DNA from: Epinephelus fuscoguttatus
Taxonomy: Eukaryota; Chordata; Actinopteri; Perciformes; Serranidae
Assembly (NCBI RefSeq): GCF_011397635.1
Contig: NC_064757.1
Location: forward strand, 29,025,839 to 29,089,838
Direction of reading: 5' to 3'
Length of the DNA stretch: 64,000 bases
Shown here: in pieces, positions 36,633 to 46,524 of the stretch
How positions within the stretch are numbered: the stretch's first letter is position 1
Layout: every line of letters begins with the position of its first letter
Notes under the pieces: generated by a model
Told to the model about the DNA's origin: nothing
Database searches by the model: none
Seen by the model: the letters and a program-made list of their open reading frames with translations, nothing else
Program-made: the position numbers and the translations under genes

Positions 36633-37564
36633 ATACTACGTGAAGTACAAACACAAATATACCACACTAACAAACCAGATAAACTGTTTCATTTAAATAG
36701 AACACAGTAGTTGAGGAGCCAAAGTATGTATAACCACCTCTGACTAAACAAGATGTGTTTTTGTTTTCCATGTAACATTTAAATGTGTTCTGCTTCAGTG
36801 AAAACATTTGAAATAATCATCATCCCCTACAGACGACTTGTGTAAACATTACAAGCTGGCACTTCACATGTGCTGCTCATGTGTGTGCTAAATCAGGAGA
36901 GTTTGCGCTGCTGGAATTGAAATCGCATGTTTGTACATCTGTGCAGTGGAAATTAGAGAAAGACGGCTTTTATATAAATGCTGCAATAGTCAGTCAGAAT
37001 TAAAGTCACTTTAGTTAATGCCTTGTTGTGAGGAGGGACTCTGTTAAAAGCTCATTCGGGTGGAGTTGTCAAAGAATGTGGTAAGCCTATAAGAGGCCAG
37101 TAAGTAAACTCAGCAGTCAGCTGTTTGGAGTATGGTGGTGGTTTATTGTGTGGGCCTTTATCGCCATCTGCTGGTGAATACTGGCCACAGCAGTTTAATA
37201 GAACCCTTCTGTAAATCTCCAAAATGTGTTAATAAAACAGTTTTATGAACTCAACACCATAAAACCATAAGATCTGTGTATAACTGGACTTTAACGGCAT
37301 GCTTTAAACTTTATATAAATGTACACTTGCACATGTGGGTAATATGATCCCTCTGCTTTGTTGAGGTCACATGCCTCCAACTTCTCCGGCAGGTGTGGGA
37401 TAGTTGCCAAGTACCACCAAGAGTCACTCCCACCCTGACCCATCAATTCTGCTTACACAGCAAATTTTCAAGTCAGCATGCTTAAATATAGACATTCACA
37501 ATCATATTTTTATGTTTAAACTTTAACAAGAACACACACACACTCCAAAAGTGACTCCACTATC

Positions 37565-37570
37565 TTTATT
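37565..37570 (-). terminator. selenop: selenop polyadenylation signal AATAAA
   Basis: TTTATT on the + strand reads AATAAA in the transcript. It lies 45 nt downstream of the second SECIS, a natural place for the mRNA end. Confidence 0.7.
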
Positions 37571-37614
37571 CAACTCTCAGTTTCCATGTTAGACAGCCTT
37601 AACACAATACAACT

Positions 37615-37682
37615 CTCTGTAAAAGCATCAGGTTTTCAGGGTGACGGTTATCTTCCCGCAGAAACCATCATTAATTACAGAG
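37615..37682 (-). promoter_or_regulatory. selenop: SECIS element 2 of selenop
   Basis: In the transcript, helix I pairs CUCUGUAA with UUACAGAG perfectly. The non-canonical quartet is AUGA/UGAU, with AUGA at 37671-37668. A helix of about 12 bp follows (GGUUUCUGCGGG against CCCUGAAAACC), then an apical AA and a mini-stem GAU-AACC-GUC, giving form 2 geometry. SECIS hairpins recruit SBP2 and eEFSec to decode UGA as selenocysteine. The fold was drawn by hand, not computed. Confidence 0.88.
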
Positions 37683-37907
37683 TGTATTCCAACAGTCGTT
37701 ACTGCTTCACAATCGTTTTCCCTCTTCCCTTTTCCAAACTGTAGAGTCATGTATTTTTTTTTTCTTTAAGCAAGCCGTGTATAAATTTGTGCGATTTTGC
37801 AACCTACATAGCAAATCTAGAAAATGTTAAGAAAACATACACAGGAAATACCGTGTACTTAGCATTTAAAATGCTACTCCTGATAGGTGTTTTAGCTTAC
37901 AGACTTT

Positions 37908-38095
37908 CAAAGTGCTGCGTGAAACTCTGGAGAAACATAGAGGATCGTTGAGTCTCATTCCCAGGTTGTCAAATACCAACGCTTTGGGTAGGTAGTCTGA
38001 CTGAACCACCAACTCAGAGCGTCGGTATTTGACGGCCTGGGAATGAGACGCAAAAAATCATCTGTCTTTCTCCAGAGTTACATACAGCACTTTTA
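37908..38095. mobile_element. Palindromic MITE inside the selenop 3' UTR
   Basis: Near-perfect inverted halves. AGTGCTGCGTGAAACTCTGG on the left pairs with AGTGCTGTATGTAACTCTGG on the right (reverse complement). Inner blocks TCTCATTCCCAGG and GTCAAATACC, then CGACGC/CAACGC, pair too. The two arms span about 90 bp each around a short spacer. It would fold into a long hairpin in RNA. The sequence type is a common teleost foldback repeat. Confidence 0.85.
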
Positions 38096-38424
38096 AGGAC
38101 AAACATAAAAAAAGACATTCATGGTAGTTACTGCTCTTATATGTGCCCAAGAACAATCAATCAATAGCTTGTGTTACAGACAAAAACATCACTGGTATAA
38201 ACTTTTTAAAGTCTGCTTTGAAATGTTTTTTAGACTTATTTTTTTCTCAGTAACAAGTCAATGCTTTCAGGTATTCCCAGTAAAACTATCTTCAAAGATT
38301 TCTCATAATAATCGAATGTAATTTTTCCCATATTTGAAGATCATATCTTTTTCTGTTCCCTCAAATATCCTTAAATCCTGAACTTGTTTAAAGTGTTTAT
38401 CATGTTCCTGAACTACCCTCTCCT

Positions 38425-38500
38425 CTGTCTCCTGCCGGATTTCATACAGACGCCACTAGAGCGTAGTTTCTGCGCCTGGATTCATTAAGGATGGAGATAG
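38425..38500 (-). promoter_or_regulatory. selenop: SECIS element 1 of selenop
   Basis: In the transcript, helix I is CUAUCUCC/GGAGACAG. The quartet is AUGA (38485-38482) against UGAA (38444-38441). Helix II is AUCCAGGCGC/GCGUCUGUAU, with 9 of 10 positions paired. The apical bulge AAA is at 38469-38467, followed by the mini-stem CUA-CGCUC-UAG. All invariant SECIS features are present in form 2 geometry, about 370 nt after the stop codon. It is hand-folded. Confidence 0.9.
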
Positions 38501-38855
38501 CAAAATGGAGGAGGTCATTTATGAACATGACAACCACATACACTCCTGAGCAAGGGTGAGAGCAACCCACTGACAGACACGCAGAGACAGGTGAAACATG
38601 GTGTATGTTCTTCAAGGCACAAATTATTTGCATATCTTTTGCCAAATGTAGAGTTAACAAGCAGCCAGTGCATGCTTTGCTTGATGTGTTTATTGTGTCT
38701 TCATCAGTGTGATGTTGGACTCATGTTCATCTATCCTACATGCACGCTGTCAGGAGTTGCTCTGCCCTCTCCCAGGGTAATACTAGTTGGTAAAAAGAGC
38801 ACTTGACCCCGGTGTTTCTGGCTGGTATTAGTATGAAGCTGATATCAGAGGCAGC

Positions 38856-39500
38856 TTACAGCTGCTCTCATCCTCAGCTCACACCTGCGGGTCAGGCTCA
38901 TGGAGTTGGCTGAGGCTGCTGTCATTCAGCAGGAGGCGAGCGTCACTGTCAGTTCTCCCTGACATTATTGGCTGCATCGCCCATCAGCCCGTGTCACTGT
39001 CAGGAGGCGGGAAGCGCCTCATTACAGTGTCACAAACCGACCGGCTGCTCGCTCCCTGCGTCGCCAAACAGCCTGCGTCAGTGTCAGCATCAGCTGGCCT
39101 TGGGAGCGACTTCGTTTTCAGAGCCTGCTGCCCACTGTCAGCTGTACTTTGACTTTCAGCTAGCCTTCTCTGCTACTCAAGGCCTCACAGGGGCCCCTTG
39201 GGCGTCCTGTGGCATCTGGTGCATGTGCACTACTTGCTGCATCTGGCCTAAATCTAAATGATCTCCTCCAACTTGCTCCTGTCCCTGCTGACTAACACCC
39301 TGCTGGCCATGGTTGTGATCATGCCCACGGGGATGAACGCCATGATCAACACCATGATGGCCATGGCCGTGGTGGTGCCCATGGCCGTGGTGGTGCCCAT
39401 GGCCGTGGTGGTGACCATGACCATCCTCCACAGGTGGGGCGGCGTCTGCATCAGGCTGTGCATCTGGTGTTCTCGTGCACTCCTCTGGGGTCTCAGTGCT
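38856..39500 (-). CDS. selenop: selenop last coding exon (His-rich and Sec-rich)
   Basis: Acceptor TTTTCCACAG at 39501 (transcript sense). UGA codons have their first bases at 39179, 39158, 39140, 39092, 39086, 39080, 39032, 39002, 38996, 38951, 38945, 38924, 38900, 38894, 38876 and 38870. No UAA or UAG occurs in frame before 38858. This purifying pattern (16 UGA, 0 UAA/UAG) is the direct evidence for recoding. Confidence 0.95.
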
Positions 39501-40644
39501 CTGTGGAAAAATTTGAGAAGATAAATGGAAACAGAGCCAAAAGACACTGCAGCGTATGAGCTTATCTTTATAAAATGTGTTACCAAAGTATTAACAGTGG
39601 GCTTATGCTTGTTTAAATTGTATGTTCTTGGAGTTGTGTGTGGTGTGTACCTCATGTGTGCAGTCCCCACAGACACGTTTGCAGTAGGTATCTTTGATCG
39701 CACCCTCAATATGACCTTGTCCGATGATGGAGTACGGAAGAGAAATGTGGTAGGTGAGACGACCACACCTGATGGCCAAGGGATAGAAAAACATGGTGAG
39801 GATCAGAAAAAAAGAAGAATATTTGCTCTGGATTTGCCTCACACAATGTGAAAACTATGCACTACAGGTAACACACCTGTCATAGACGAGGAAGTCATCT
39901 TTCTCTCCGCCCAGTGCCTGCCAGATGTCAGGCTGTTGCTCGTCCTGCTTGTAGAGTGTGATGTTCTCTGACAGTTTCAGGGCCAGCATGGGGTGCAGGC
40001 GCTGTGCTTGCTCCCCCTGCTGGTTAACGACCATGTAGACCACGTCCTTCAGGCCCTGATTCTCAAGCTTCTGGCGCAGGCCGTCCATTCTGTTCAGGTG
40101 AAGGAGATCAGGGTTTAAAAATCAGTTGCCAAGATAAAATCGTTAATTAAGTTTTACCGGATAGTTTGCTTAACAAACAAGTATGAACAGGATGCACTAC
40201 TTTGACAGTGAACTTTGTATTAGTTGCACAAGCAGGGCCAGTCTGAGCCTGCTGTACCTCGCTGCCAACTTGGCAAGCCTTGCAGAATGGGCCATAGCAT
40301 TCAATGGCACTGTTTAATATCTAATACCATTAACAAAGCAGTGTGAGCGTCATGCTTTGCCACAGATTCAGAGTTCCTGTGATGATGTAATGCCACGCTT
40401 TTTTCAAGGTGGACATTAGCTTACACATGAGGGGCCCATACCTGGAGGCCTGCACCAAGCAGAACAATCAGCTGGCCTGCAGAAGAGCCACCACCGTCAC
40501 ATGACCCATGGCCCCCTTCATCGGCTCCACCTCCCCTATCTTCCAGGCTGGTGGCAGCTGACAGCGAGGCCCGCCCCCGTCACTCTCTGCACCGCCCCCA
40601 TGGAGCAGGCAGAGAGTGATGAGCAGGCTGAGGCACGCCCACAT
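38856..40644 (-). CDS. selenop: Selenoprotein P with 17 selenocysteines (UGA recoded)
   Basis: Secreted liver-made selenium transport protein. Coding exons (minus): 40644-40442, 40089-39877, 39768-39651 and 39500-38856, giving 393 codons with all GT/AG phases closing. The start ATG at 40644 (MWACLSLL) was chosen because a signal peptide follows at once, as in mammals; an ATG 13 codons upstream would lie before it. The first UGA (40470-40468, residue 59) sits in ALLQASULFC, the thioredoxin-like U-x-x-C site. The middle holds VVNQQGEQ, KDDFLVYDRCGRL and cysteine-rich YCKRVCGDC. A His-rich segment (HHHGHGHHHGHG) follows. Then 16 in-frame UGA codons occur (first at 39179, last at 38870) before UAA at 38858-38856. 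The tail has ENUQURSPPAEUQ, like mammalian SELENOP. Seventeen Sec matches zebrafish selenop as I recall. A standard-code gene finder would break this into several stubs. Confidence 0.95.
39363..39416 (-). repeat. selenop: 18-bp minisatellite coding the His-rich stretch
   Basis: Three tandem 18-bp units (ATGGCCGTGGTGGTGCCC on the + strand, the last slightly changed). In selenop sense each encodes a Gly-His-rich hexapeptide of the HHHGHG type. They also give a spurious + strand frame. Confidence 0.9.
39651..39768 (-). CDS. selenop: selenop coding exon 3
   Basis: Acceptor TTGGCCATCAG, donor CATGAG|GTACAC. It encodes CGRLTYHISLPYSIIG and AYC/TYCKRVCGDCTHE-type sequence, aligning with the mammalian CGRLVYHLGLPFS and CGNC region. 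A split Arg codon joins it to exon 2. Confidence 0.92.
39877..40089 (-). CDS. selenop: selenop coding exon 2
   Basis: Acceptor CACCTGAACAG, donor GACAG|GTGTGT. It encodes MDGLRQKLENQGLKDVVYM, VVNQQGEQAQRLHPML and KDDFLVYDR of the thioredoxin-like domain. Confidence 0.93.
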
Positions 40645-40675
40645 CCCTGTGGTGCCTCCTTGCTGCCCCAATCTG
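40442..40675 (-). CDS. selenop: selenop exon 2 with start codon and first Sec
   Basis: An acceptor GTGCTCAG ends at 40676. The coding part is 40644-40442. It holds the signal peptide (MWACLSLLITLCLLHGGGAE), then CQLPPAWKIGEVEP, the beta strand VTVVALLQAS and U59 in U-L-F-C. The donor is CCAG|GTATGG. Confidence 0.93.
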
Positions 40676-41224
40676 CTGAGCACAGAGAGGGGAGGGATAG
40701 TGGGTGGGGAGAGGGAGAAGTTAGGGAAGGGGTGAAAGAGGAGACGAGGGGGAGTGAGTACGAGATTTGGTCAAACTCAGCAAACAGAAGTGGTAGGATT
40801 GTACAAAAGGTCAGAGAAGGGGTTATCATTTGTACATTCTCCAAATCGGCATAGGTATGCCAACGCAGTTTATTTGAGCTTCCCAAATTTGTGCTCTTGC
40901 TGTTTCTATACAAATTTAAGCTTGTGGATACGTAGTAAAATCAAAGAAACAGCATGTAGTTGAACAGGAAGCAGCAAGTGTTGAAGCATAACATGTTACA
41001 TTTCTGATATATTACAACATGTATAAAGGCAGAGAAGTTATATAATGTAGAAAACAGTTCAGTGGCGTTTATGAGTAATAAAGCCACAGCTATGAAAAAA
41101 TAAACATTTTTTTTATTGTAGCTGTAAAAGAATCATATATAAAAATAAATAAATACATTTTGCTTTCTGTGCATTGCTGCATTTTGAAGTAACTCAGTGA
41201 AATTAGGTGAATTCTGTCACTTAC

Positions 41225-41290
41225 CCCTTGTGTAAAAAGTTTCTTTCTCTCAGCTCAGCTCTGCGTTGCTGCAACTCCTTGAACAAAAAC
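41225..41290 (-). other. selenop: selenop non-coding exon 1
   Basis: Begins roughly 25-30 nt after the TATA box and ends at a strong donor AAGGG|GTAAGTG (GT at 41224-41223). No start codon lies in it. The start position is an estimate. Confidence 0.65.
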
Positions 41291-41315
41291 AACTCTCTTC
41301 CTCCGCTGCTCCCCC

Positions 41316-41380
41316 CTTTTATACTCTGCCTGTTGTTTTTCTATGTGGAGGTAGGACAAAGTTCAACCCCAGCTGTTTGC
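41316..41380 (-). promoter_or_regulatory. selenop: selenop core promoter: TATA box, HNF4-type DR1, forkhead site
   Basis: TATAAAAG at 41323-41316 (minus). Upstream, AGGACAAAGTTCA at 41353-41365 (+ strand) is a nuclear-receptor DR1 that fits HNF4 (core CAAAGTTCA), and TGTTTGC at 41374-41380 fits the FOXO/FOXA core. Mammalian SELENOP is reported to be driven in liver by HNF4A and FOXO1. Site identity here is by eye. Confidence 0.65.
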
Positions 41381-42049
41381 TGATGCCTACACTTTCCTCA
41401 AGTTAAAAAAGTCACAGTGCACAAAATCCCCTTGTTGACAGGATACAATCACTTTATCTGATGGGGTATGTTTCTCTGCAGCTGGCAGCTCGACAAATTC
41501 CTTCGGGGGAATAGTGTAAGGAGAAAGAGCTGCCTGTCTCACACGGGCGGTGAAGATATGTCAGCCCTGCAGATAGTGCATGCATTTGCCTTGTAAATTA
41601 AATTAAATGCTTTGACACTGTGTTCAGTATATCGTAGAGGTGTGTTATGAGCCTTCGCGATGGTGCAAGACCATTGTGCAATTCTGTTTTTCACTTTCAG
41701 CGAAGAGAGGGGAAGCGAGAAAGGACAGAGGGTGGGACTCTGGTCAGTTTCCAGCACGTCGCTGCAGAGTCCCCATCTACACAGCTAAACAACATGCACA
41801 TGTGACATGATTGAGCATTCCTGAGAAGTTATCCTGCGGTTTAATACACACAGACAGAAAGGGAGGATAATATTTACAGGGTATTGTGTAGTGCTGAACT
41901 AAATTGAGCATATACTGCAAGTGTAGGCAACACTGGAGGGAGGATGCATGAAACACAGGGTTATAGTGTCCCCTGCAAGAAAGATTTTGAGCATCAAACT
42001 CAAATCATCAAATATGCTGCATTCTGGTGAATTTTTATGCACCATTTTG

Positions 42050-42470
42050 TGCCTTCTCTGCATCCATTATATCCCCCTGAGACCCTGTGTACTCATGAGG
42101 ACATAAAACTTTGGGGTTACTTGACGTTACACTTCATTCTGCTTAACTTAGACCTGTTGTCCTCATTTTTGGACACTTTTTTTTTGGTAGTAAGAACACA
42201 GTACATTAATCCATGTAAAAACAAGATGGCAGCCATCTCTGCCAAGTCAGTCTGCAGACGATGCTGAAGTGGACAAGGTCCAAAACCTGATCAAAATTTA
42301 TGGTTGAAACTTGTTTATTTATGATTAATAATGTTTGTAGTTTGATATGGCAACAAATTTAACCAATTTTAGCAACAGTAACAAGCTAAGACGCTGTTAA
42401 TTCGGAAGTACTTTTTTGAAGACATTGGGACTTAGGCTAATTGTTGTCTCGTTTGAGGACATTGGGATTT
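42050..42470 (+). repeat. Dispersed repeat family, forward copy
   Basis: Forward copy of the family also seen reversed at 33070-33380, covering GAGACCCTGTGT, GGACAAGGTCCAAAACCTGA, TTTGATATGGCA and GACATTGGGACTTA. Confidence 0.75.
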
Positions 42471-43809
42471 ATTATTGTTGACAGTGTTGAGTTTTTTATA
42501 TTTATCCGGTCCTTCTGAACTCAAATAGCTAGGAGAAATCAAAATTGCATGCCAAACAAAAGATCAGGTCTGAGGAGGAAATGTGTCTTTAATTTTGTCA
42601 AAATAAAAGCCCTTGACTTTTATGTTTTTTCATTAGGGGAAATAAATGCACATGTTCGAAATACTGACACATTCTTATTTTTGTTGAAACTTGTTACCCA
42701 GTTTTAGGTGAGGGAGCAATTATTGTGCAACACTGCAGGGACAGAGACCTATATGACATCCAGAGTTTAATAAAAAAAAAAAAAGAGCTGTAAACAGTCC
42801 CAGAGTTTAATAAAAAAAGAGAGCTGTAAATAGTCTCAAAGTCCAGTCGGGCAGGTGAGGTTATCCTGCTGCAGATATAGGCCCTCTAGTTTGGAGCTGT
42901 GAGAGCATTGTTACAAGATTACTGAGGTCAAAGGCCAGTTTTAACTAGGCCAGTCGATGTCACTGTGGTTAAGATTAAGTGTGAATATAAGCTATTACCT
43001 CAAAAACTATGGTGAGCAGTACAGCATGGAGGGATGGACACGTTAACAGTAACACCCGCACAGTATCAGACAATCTAATTCAAGCTTGTTGTTACAACTG
43101 TGTGAAAGAAGTGTTTGTTTTTCTCCATGGTGATTTTGAGGACGTATTTAGCACTGCTGTCAGGTCAGGTTTCCTAGTGTCATGGGTGTTCCCACGCCCA
43201 CTATATATCTCTACAAGATTTACCACTTTAGTTCTCACAGTTAAATATTAGAGATCATCATTAAGACAAGTTGAACAGTTAATTTCCAGCTGCTTGTGCT
43301 GATTACAAAAGTTCTGCAGCTGACTTGGTGGTATGCTTAACATGTGGGATGTACCTATCTTGCATACATTACATGCATACCAACATGGAGGATGCACAGT
43401 AAATAATCCCCCGAGTAGAAGTTAAAATTGAAGATCTAAAAGGACACATACAAACAGAGTGGAGCAATAACACATGACGGCTGTGGTCCAGCAGACAACA
43501 TGTATCAGTGTGCAGAGTAAATGCAGGTATCAGTGACTATAAACATCACCTGATCAGTGCAGTGAGATGCCTCCACTGTGGTGTAGTGTCAACTGATACA
43601 GCAGAGCATAACATTTGACCTGCCAGGTCGTCTATGACCCAGTGTTACTCATTTACAGTGTCTGGCACTGTGACATACGCTCTTTATCAGGGCACACTGA
43701 CCTGCATATAAAAATGCAAATCAGTTTGCTTTAAGAAATCTGAACTGATGATGAAACTCCACACTAAACATTACTGAATAACCAACAGTTAAACAGGTGG
43801 AACAGCAGA

Positions 43810-44665
43810 GATCTGGACTTGAATCACAAATTTGATGACTTCAGACTTGATTGACAAAGAAAAAAAGACTTGCAACCCAATGTGGACTTTAGCACCAGGG
43901 ACTTGGGACTTCACTTGGACTTGAGCCTTTTGAGTTGAAAATAGTAAATGATACAAAAGATAATTTCGTTCACATACATAGTCAACAAAAAACAAATTGT
44001 AGTATTCAAAACTTGCAGGTTGAAAATTACAGACGGAGATGCAACAACTTTCATCAAACTTGTTTTAACGTAATGATATGAGGAAAATATGCAACATGTG
44101 ATAACATTGCTGAATATTGCAGTAACGACATCACAGGCGACAAACAAAAAGATATTAAAGTGCACTCAGTGTTGTCTCTCTGCTTGCTTCAGTAAACTCC
44201 TAACATACAACAAATTGCTTGTTGAATTTTAAAAAAAAATGAAGGGAAACTATTTACAACATTCTTTTATCAAATATATTGAACAACTGACTCCAAGAGG
44301 CACCAATTGCAGTTTTCTACTGATATTCTCTTTCAATGAATTCAGTTCCTGAATGCGATATTGCATTCTTTCACAATATGTTCATTGTGCAAGTTGGTAT
44401 TGCAATAACGATAAAAAAGTGATATATTGTGTGGCCCTGATACAAATTTTAAAAAGTATTTATGATTTTTTTTTAATTTGATGTATTACTCTGTTGTTAA
44501 AATGGCATTACATCTGGCAAAGAGCGCTTTATTACTTAGTCCTACTTATTACTAGGACTCGAAACTGAAAGCTTAGGACTTGCTTGTCAGTCTTGACTTG
44601 GGGTTAAACTTAAGACTCAAGAGCAAAGACTTGAGACTTACTTGTGACTTGCAAAAACAATGACT
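43810..44665. repeat. Degenerate repeat rich in GACTTG motifs
   Basis: The ends (43812-43928 and 44560-44670) carry many copies of GGACTTG/GACTTGAG-like words. The middle is AT-rich with ATTGCAATAACG-like motifs typical of a teleost dispersed element. Class unknown. Confidence 0.45.
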
Positions 44666-45384
44666 TGGACCCATCTCTGTGGCGCAGTATCTTAGAAACC
44701 TGGGTCAGCAAAACATTCTCAGAGATAGGCCTACTTCACTCTTGGGTGTTGTTGTCCCCACAGTTTGGTGCAGTTGCACTGATAAGAATCATAATCATGC
44801 ACCGTACTGTATGCCTCATGCTCCCTCTGCTTTTTTTATTTATTATTATATAAAATCATCTACCCGTATGCTGCACCTCATTTCAATTCAGAATTTTATT
44901 CACAGACACATATTAAAAAATGCAAGTACAATTCATAAGAAATAATGAAACTGTGAAATGTAACACCCTGATAAGCTATAGGCTGGAAAGCCTAAGGACA
45001 GGGGTCCAGACATGAGGAAAAAATGTGTTTAATCAGACAATGATAAAGACACTGCAGTGTTATAAGTCTCATTCCATACCTTTGAGTTTAAGGTTTCTAC
45101 CTTTTATAAGATGCTTTTTCTAGTCTCATATGGGAGGAAAACCCAGCTGGAATAAGGCCACAGAGTCTGTAGTTGAGCATAAATACAACATTATAGGCTA
45201 CATTATACTAGCTACTTGTAACTTCCTGTGTTATTTTGATAGGGAGGATGCTTTGTTACTCTTATTACTATCAAATAAATTGATTTTAATGTGATGTTGA
45301 TTTATTCAGAATACACTTTTATTCGTTTCGGATGTAATTAGATTGCCTCATACTTAGTAGTTGATTCAGAGGATGATGTAAAAG

Positions 45385-45573
45385 GTCGTCACACACCGCT
45401 GTCACTAAGCAACGCTCCTCGGCGTCCCTGCCTTCGCAAGGGCTTCTGGGAATCCGAGGCCCGAGGCTTGAGCGACCGCCCTTTTTGGATCAGCGAGAGT
45501 AGAACAGCGCTACATGCGTCGAGGGAAATACTATCGCAAAACAACTTTCTGAAGCAGCGTAACCAAACTCGAG
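45385..45573 (+). promoter_or_regulatory. znf131: znf131 promoter and non-coding exon 1
   Basis: Locally CpG-rich, with no TATA box but a CTTCTGGGAATCC block resembling a ZNF143-type site. It ends at a good donor, AACTCGAG|GTATGT (45574). It lies 1.8 kb before the acceptor of the ATG exon, so it is the likely housekeeping-type promoter and first exon. The start site is not determinable. Confidence 0.6.
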
Positions 45574-46524
45574 GTATGTATACCGATGGTTTGTGACGTG
45601 TATTTTGATCCACGGCGGTTATAATTAGGAAATTAGTCTGGGAAAAGTGTATTTTAATGCGCGGTTTGATGACGTAATGTTGATTGTCAAACGCGAAATG
45701 GCGAGCGTGCTAGGAGGCCCGTTACCTGCGACACTCTGGGGTTGTGCTATGTTCATTTCCTTCATGTTCCAGTATCGAAACGCTTATATAGGTATATCCA
45801 GCCCTGGTAAGTTGGGCTGTGGTTACATTTATGTCTCGGGTATGTTAAATCACTTATTCTTTTCTTCTGCTGGGGGCAGGTTTGCATGTTTGCTAGTCAA
45901 GCTAACATCTAGCTAACATCTAGCTGGGCTAGCAAAGCGATCAACGTTAGTTAAATGAACATCCATGTGTGGGATCATTGCCTCTATTACACGCCCGTCC
46001 CCTCGTGTGGCACGCCAGGGTCTTAAAATGTAGCAGGGTGAAACTGTTACGTATGTACACTTTTATTTTGGAGTTAAAGGCAAAGCACAACGCTTTACCA
46101 TGCTCAGCTGTGATGCTGTTCTTATGGGCCCTCACCTTGACTTCCTTGTTCTGTGCAGTGTTGTTGTCCTGTAAAGCCATTCGTCACCTTAGATATAACC
46201 TTCTCCAGCCCAGTACAATTTAATCACAGTCTTGCTTTGTTATTTAGATGCAGGTCTGCCAGCTGTGCTCTAAAACTGCACAGTGACCAAACTTTGAAAT
46301 GCATGTACTTGACATGCAGTAAAATGTGGTTCTCTAAACATTATTCTTTCATTTTTGACTTAACTATCACTTAAGCATGGTTTATAGAGCATGTAACACA
46401 AATGCAGACACCTACTGCACATTTCAGCCATTGACAATAGCCACAAATGTGTCCCCAAGATGAGGAAGTTGCCTAATCTGTGTCACTTTCTTCTCTGTGT
46501 AATAATATGCAGAGCTACAAAACT

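Larger units (their letters stand above)
32671..37544. other. Intergenic region between ghr and selenop
   Basis: It contains a reversed dispersed repeat (33070-33380), a degenerate tRNA-like SINE (33585-33700), (GA)n/(GT)n microsatellites (34684-34773) and a 1.29-kb element with long inverted ends (35345-36632). No exon of CCDC152, which mammals have here, could be recognised. 36.65-37.5 kb shows nothing nameable. Confidence 0.6.
37545..41290 (-). other. selenop: selenop transcription unit (inferred extent)
   Basis: Inferred on the minus strand from a TATA box (41316-41323) to a polyadenylation signal (37565-37570). There are five exons, the first non-coding. Introns are 40676-41224, 40090-40441, 39769-39876 and 39501-39650. 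The 3' UTR of about 1.3 kb carries two SECIS elements with a palindromic MITE between them. The outer limits are estimates. Confidence 0.75.
41381..45384. other. Intergenic region between selenop and znf131
   Basis: Both genes point away from this region, so it holds both promoters. It contains a dispersed repeat (42050-42470), a stretch with repeated ACTTGGACTT/GACTTGAG-like motifs (43810-44665), and otherwise no recognisable feature. The small open frames are unremarkable. Confidence 0.6.

Noticed and set aside
28260..38850. CCDC152, which overlaps SELENOP in mammals
   Set aside because: No coiled-coil exon with splice sites was recognised. It may be absent, too diverged or in short exons I could not see.
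39254..39766. Minus-strand frame of 170 codons and + strand frame of 88 codons over the selenop His-rich region
   Set aside because: They are other-frame shadows of the 18-bp minisatellite in selenop. The real frame is fixed by splice sites and by UGA spacing.
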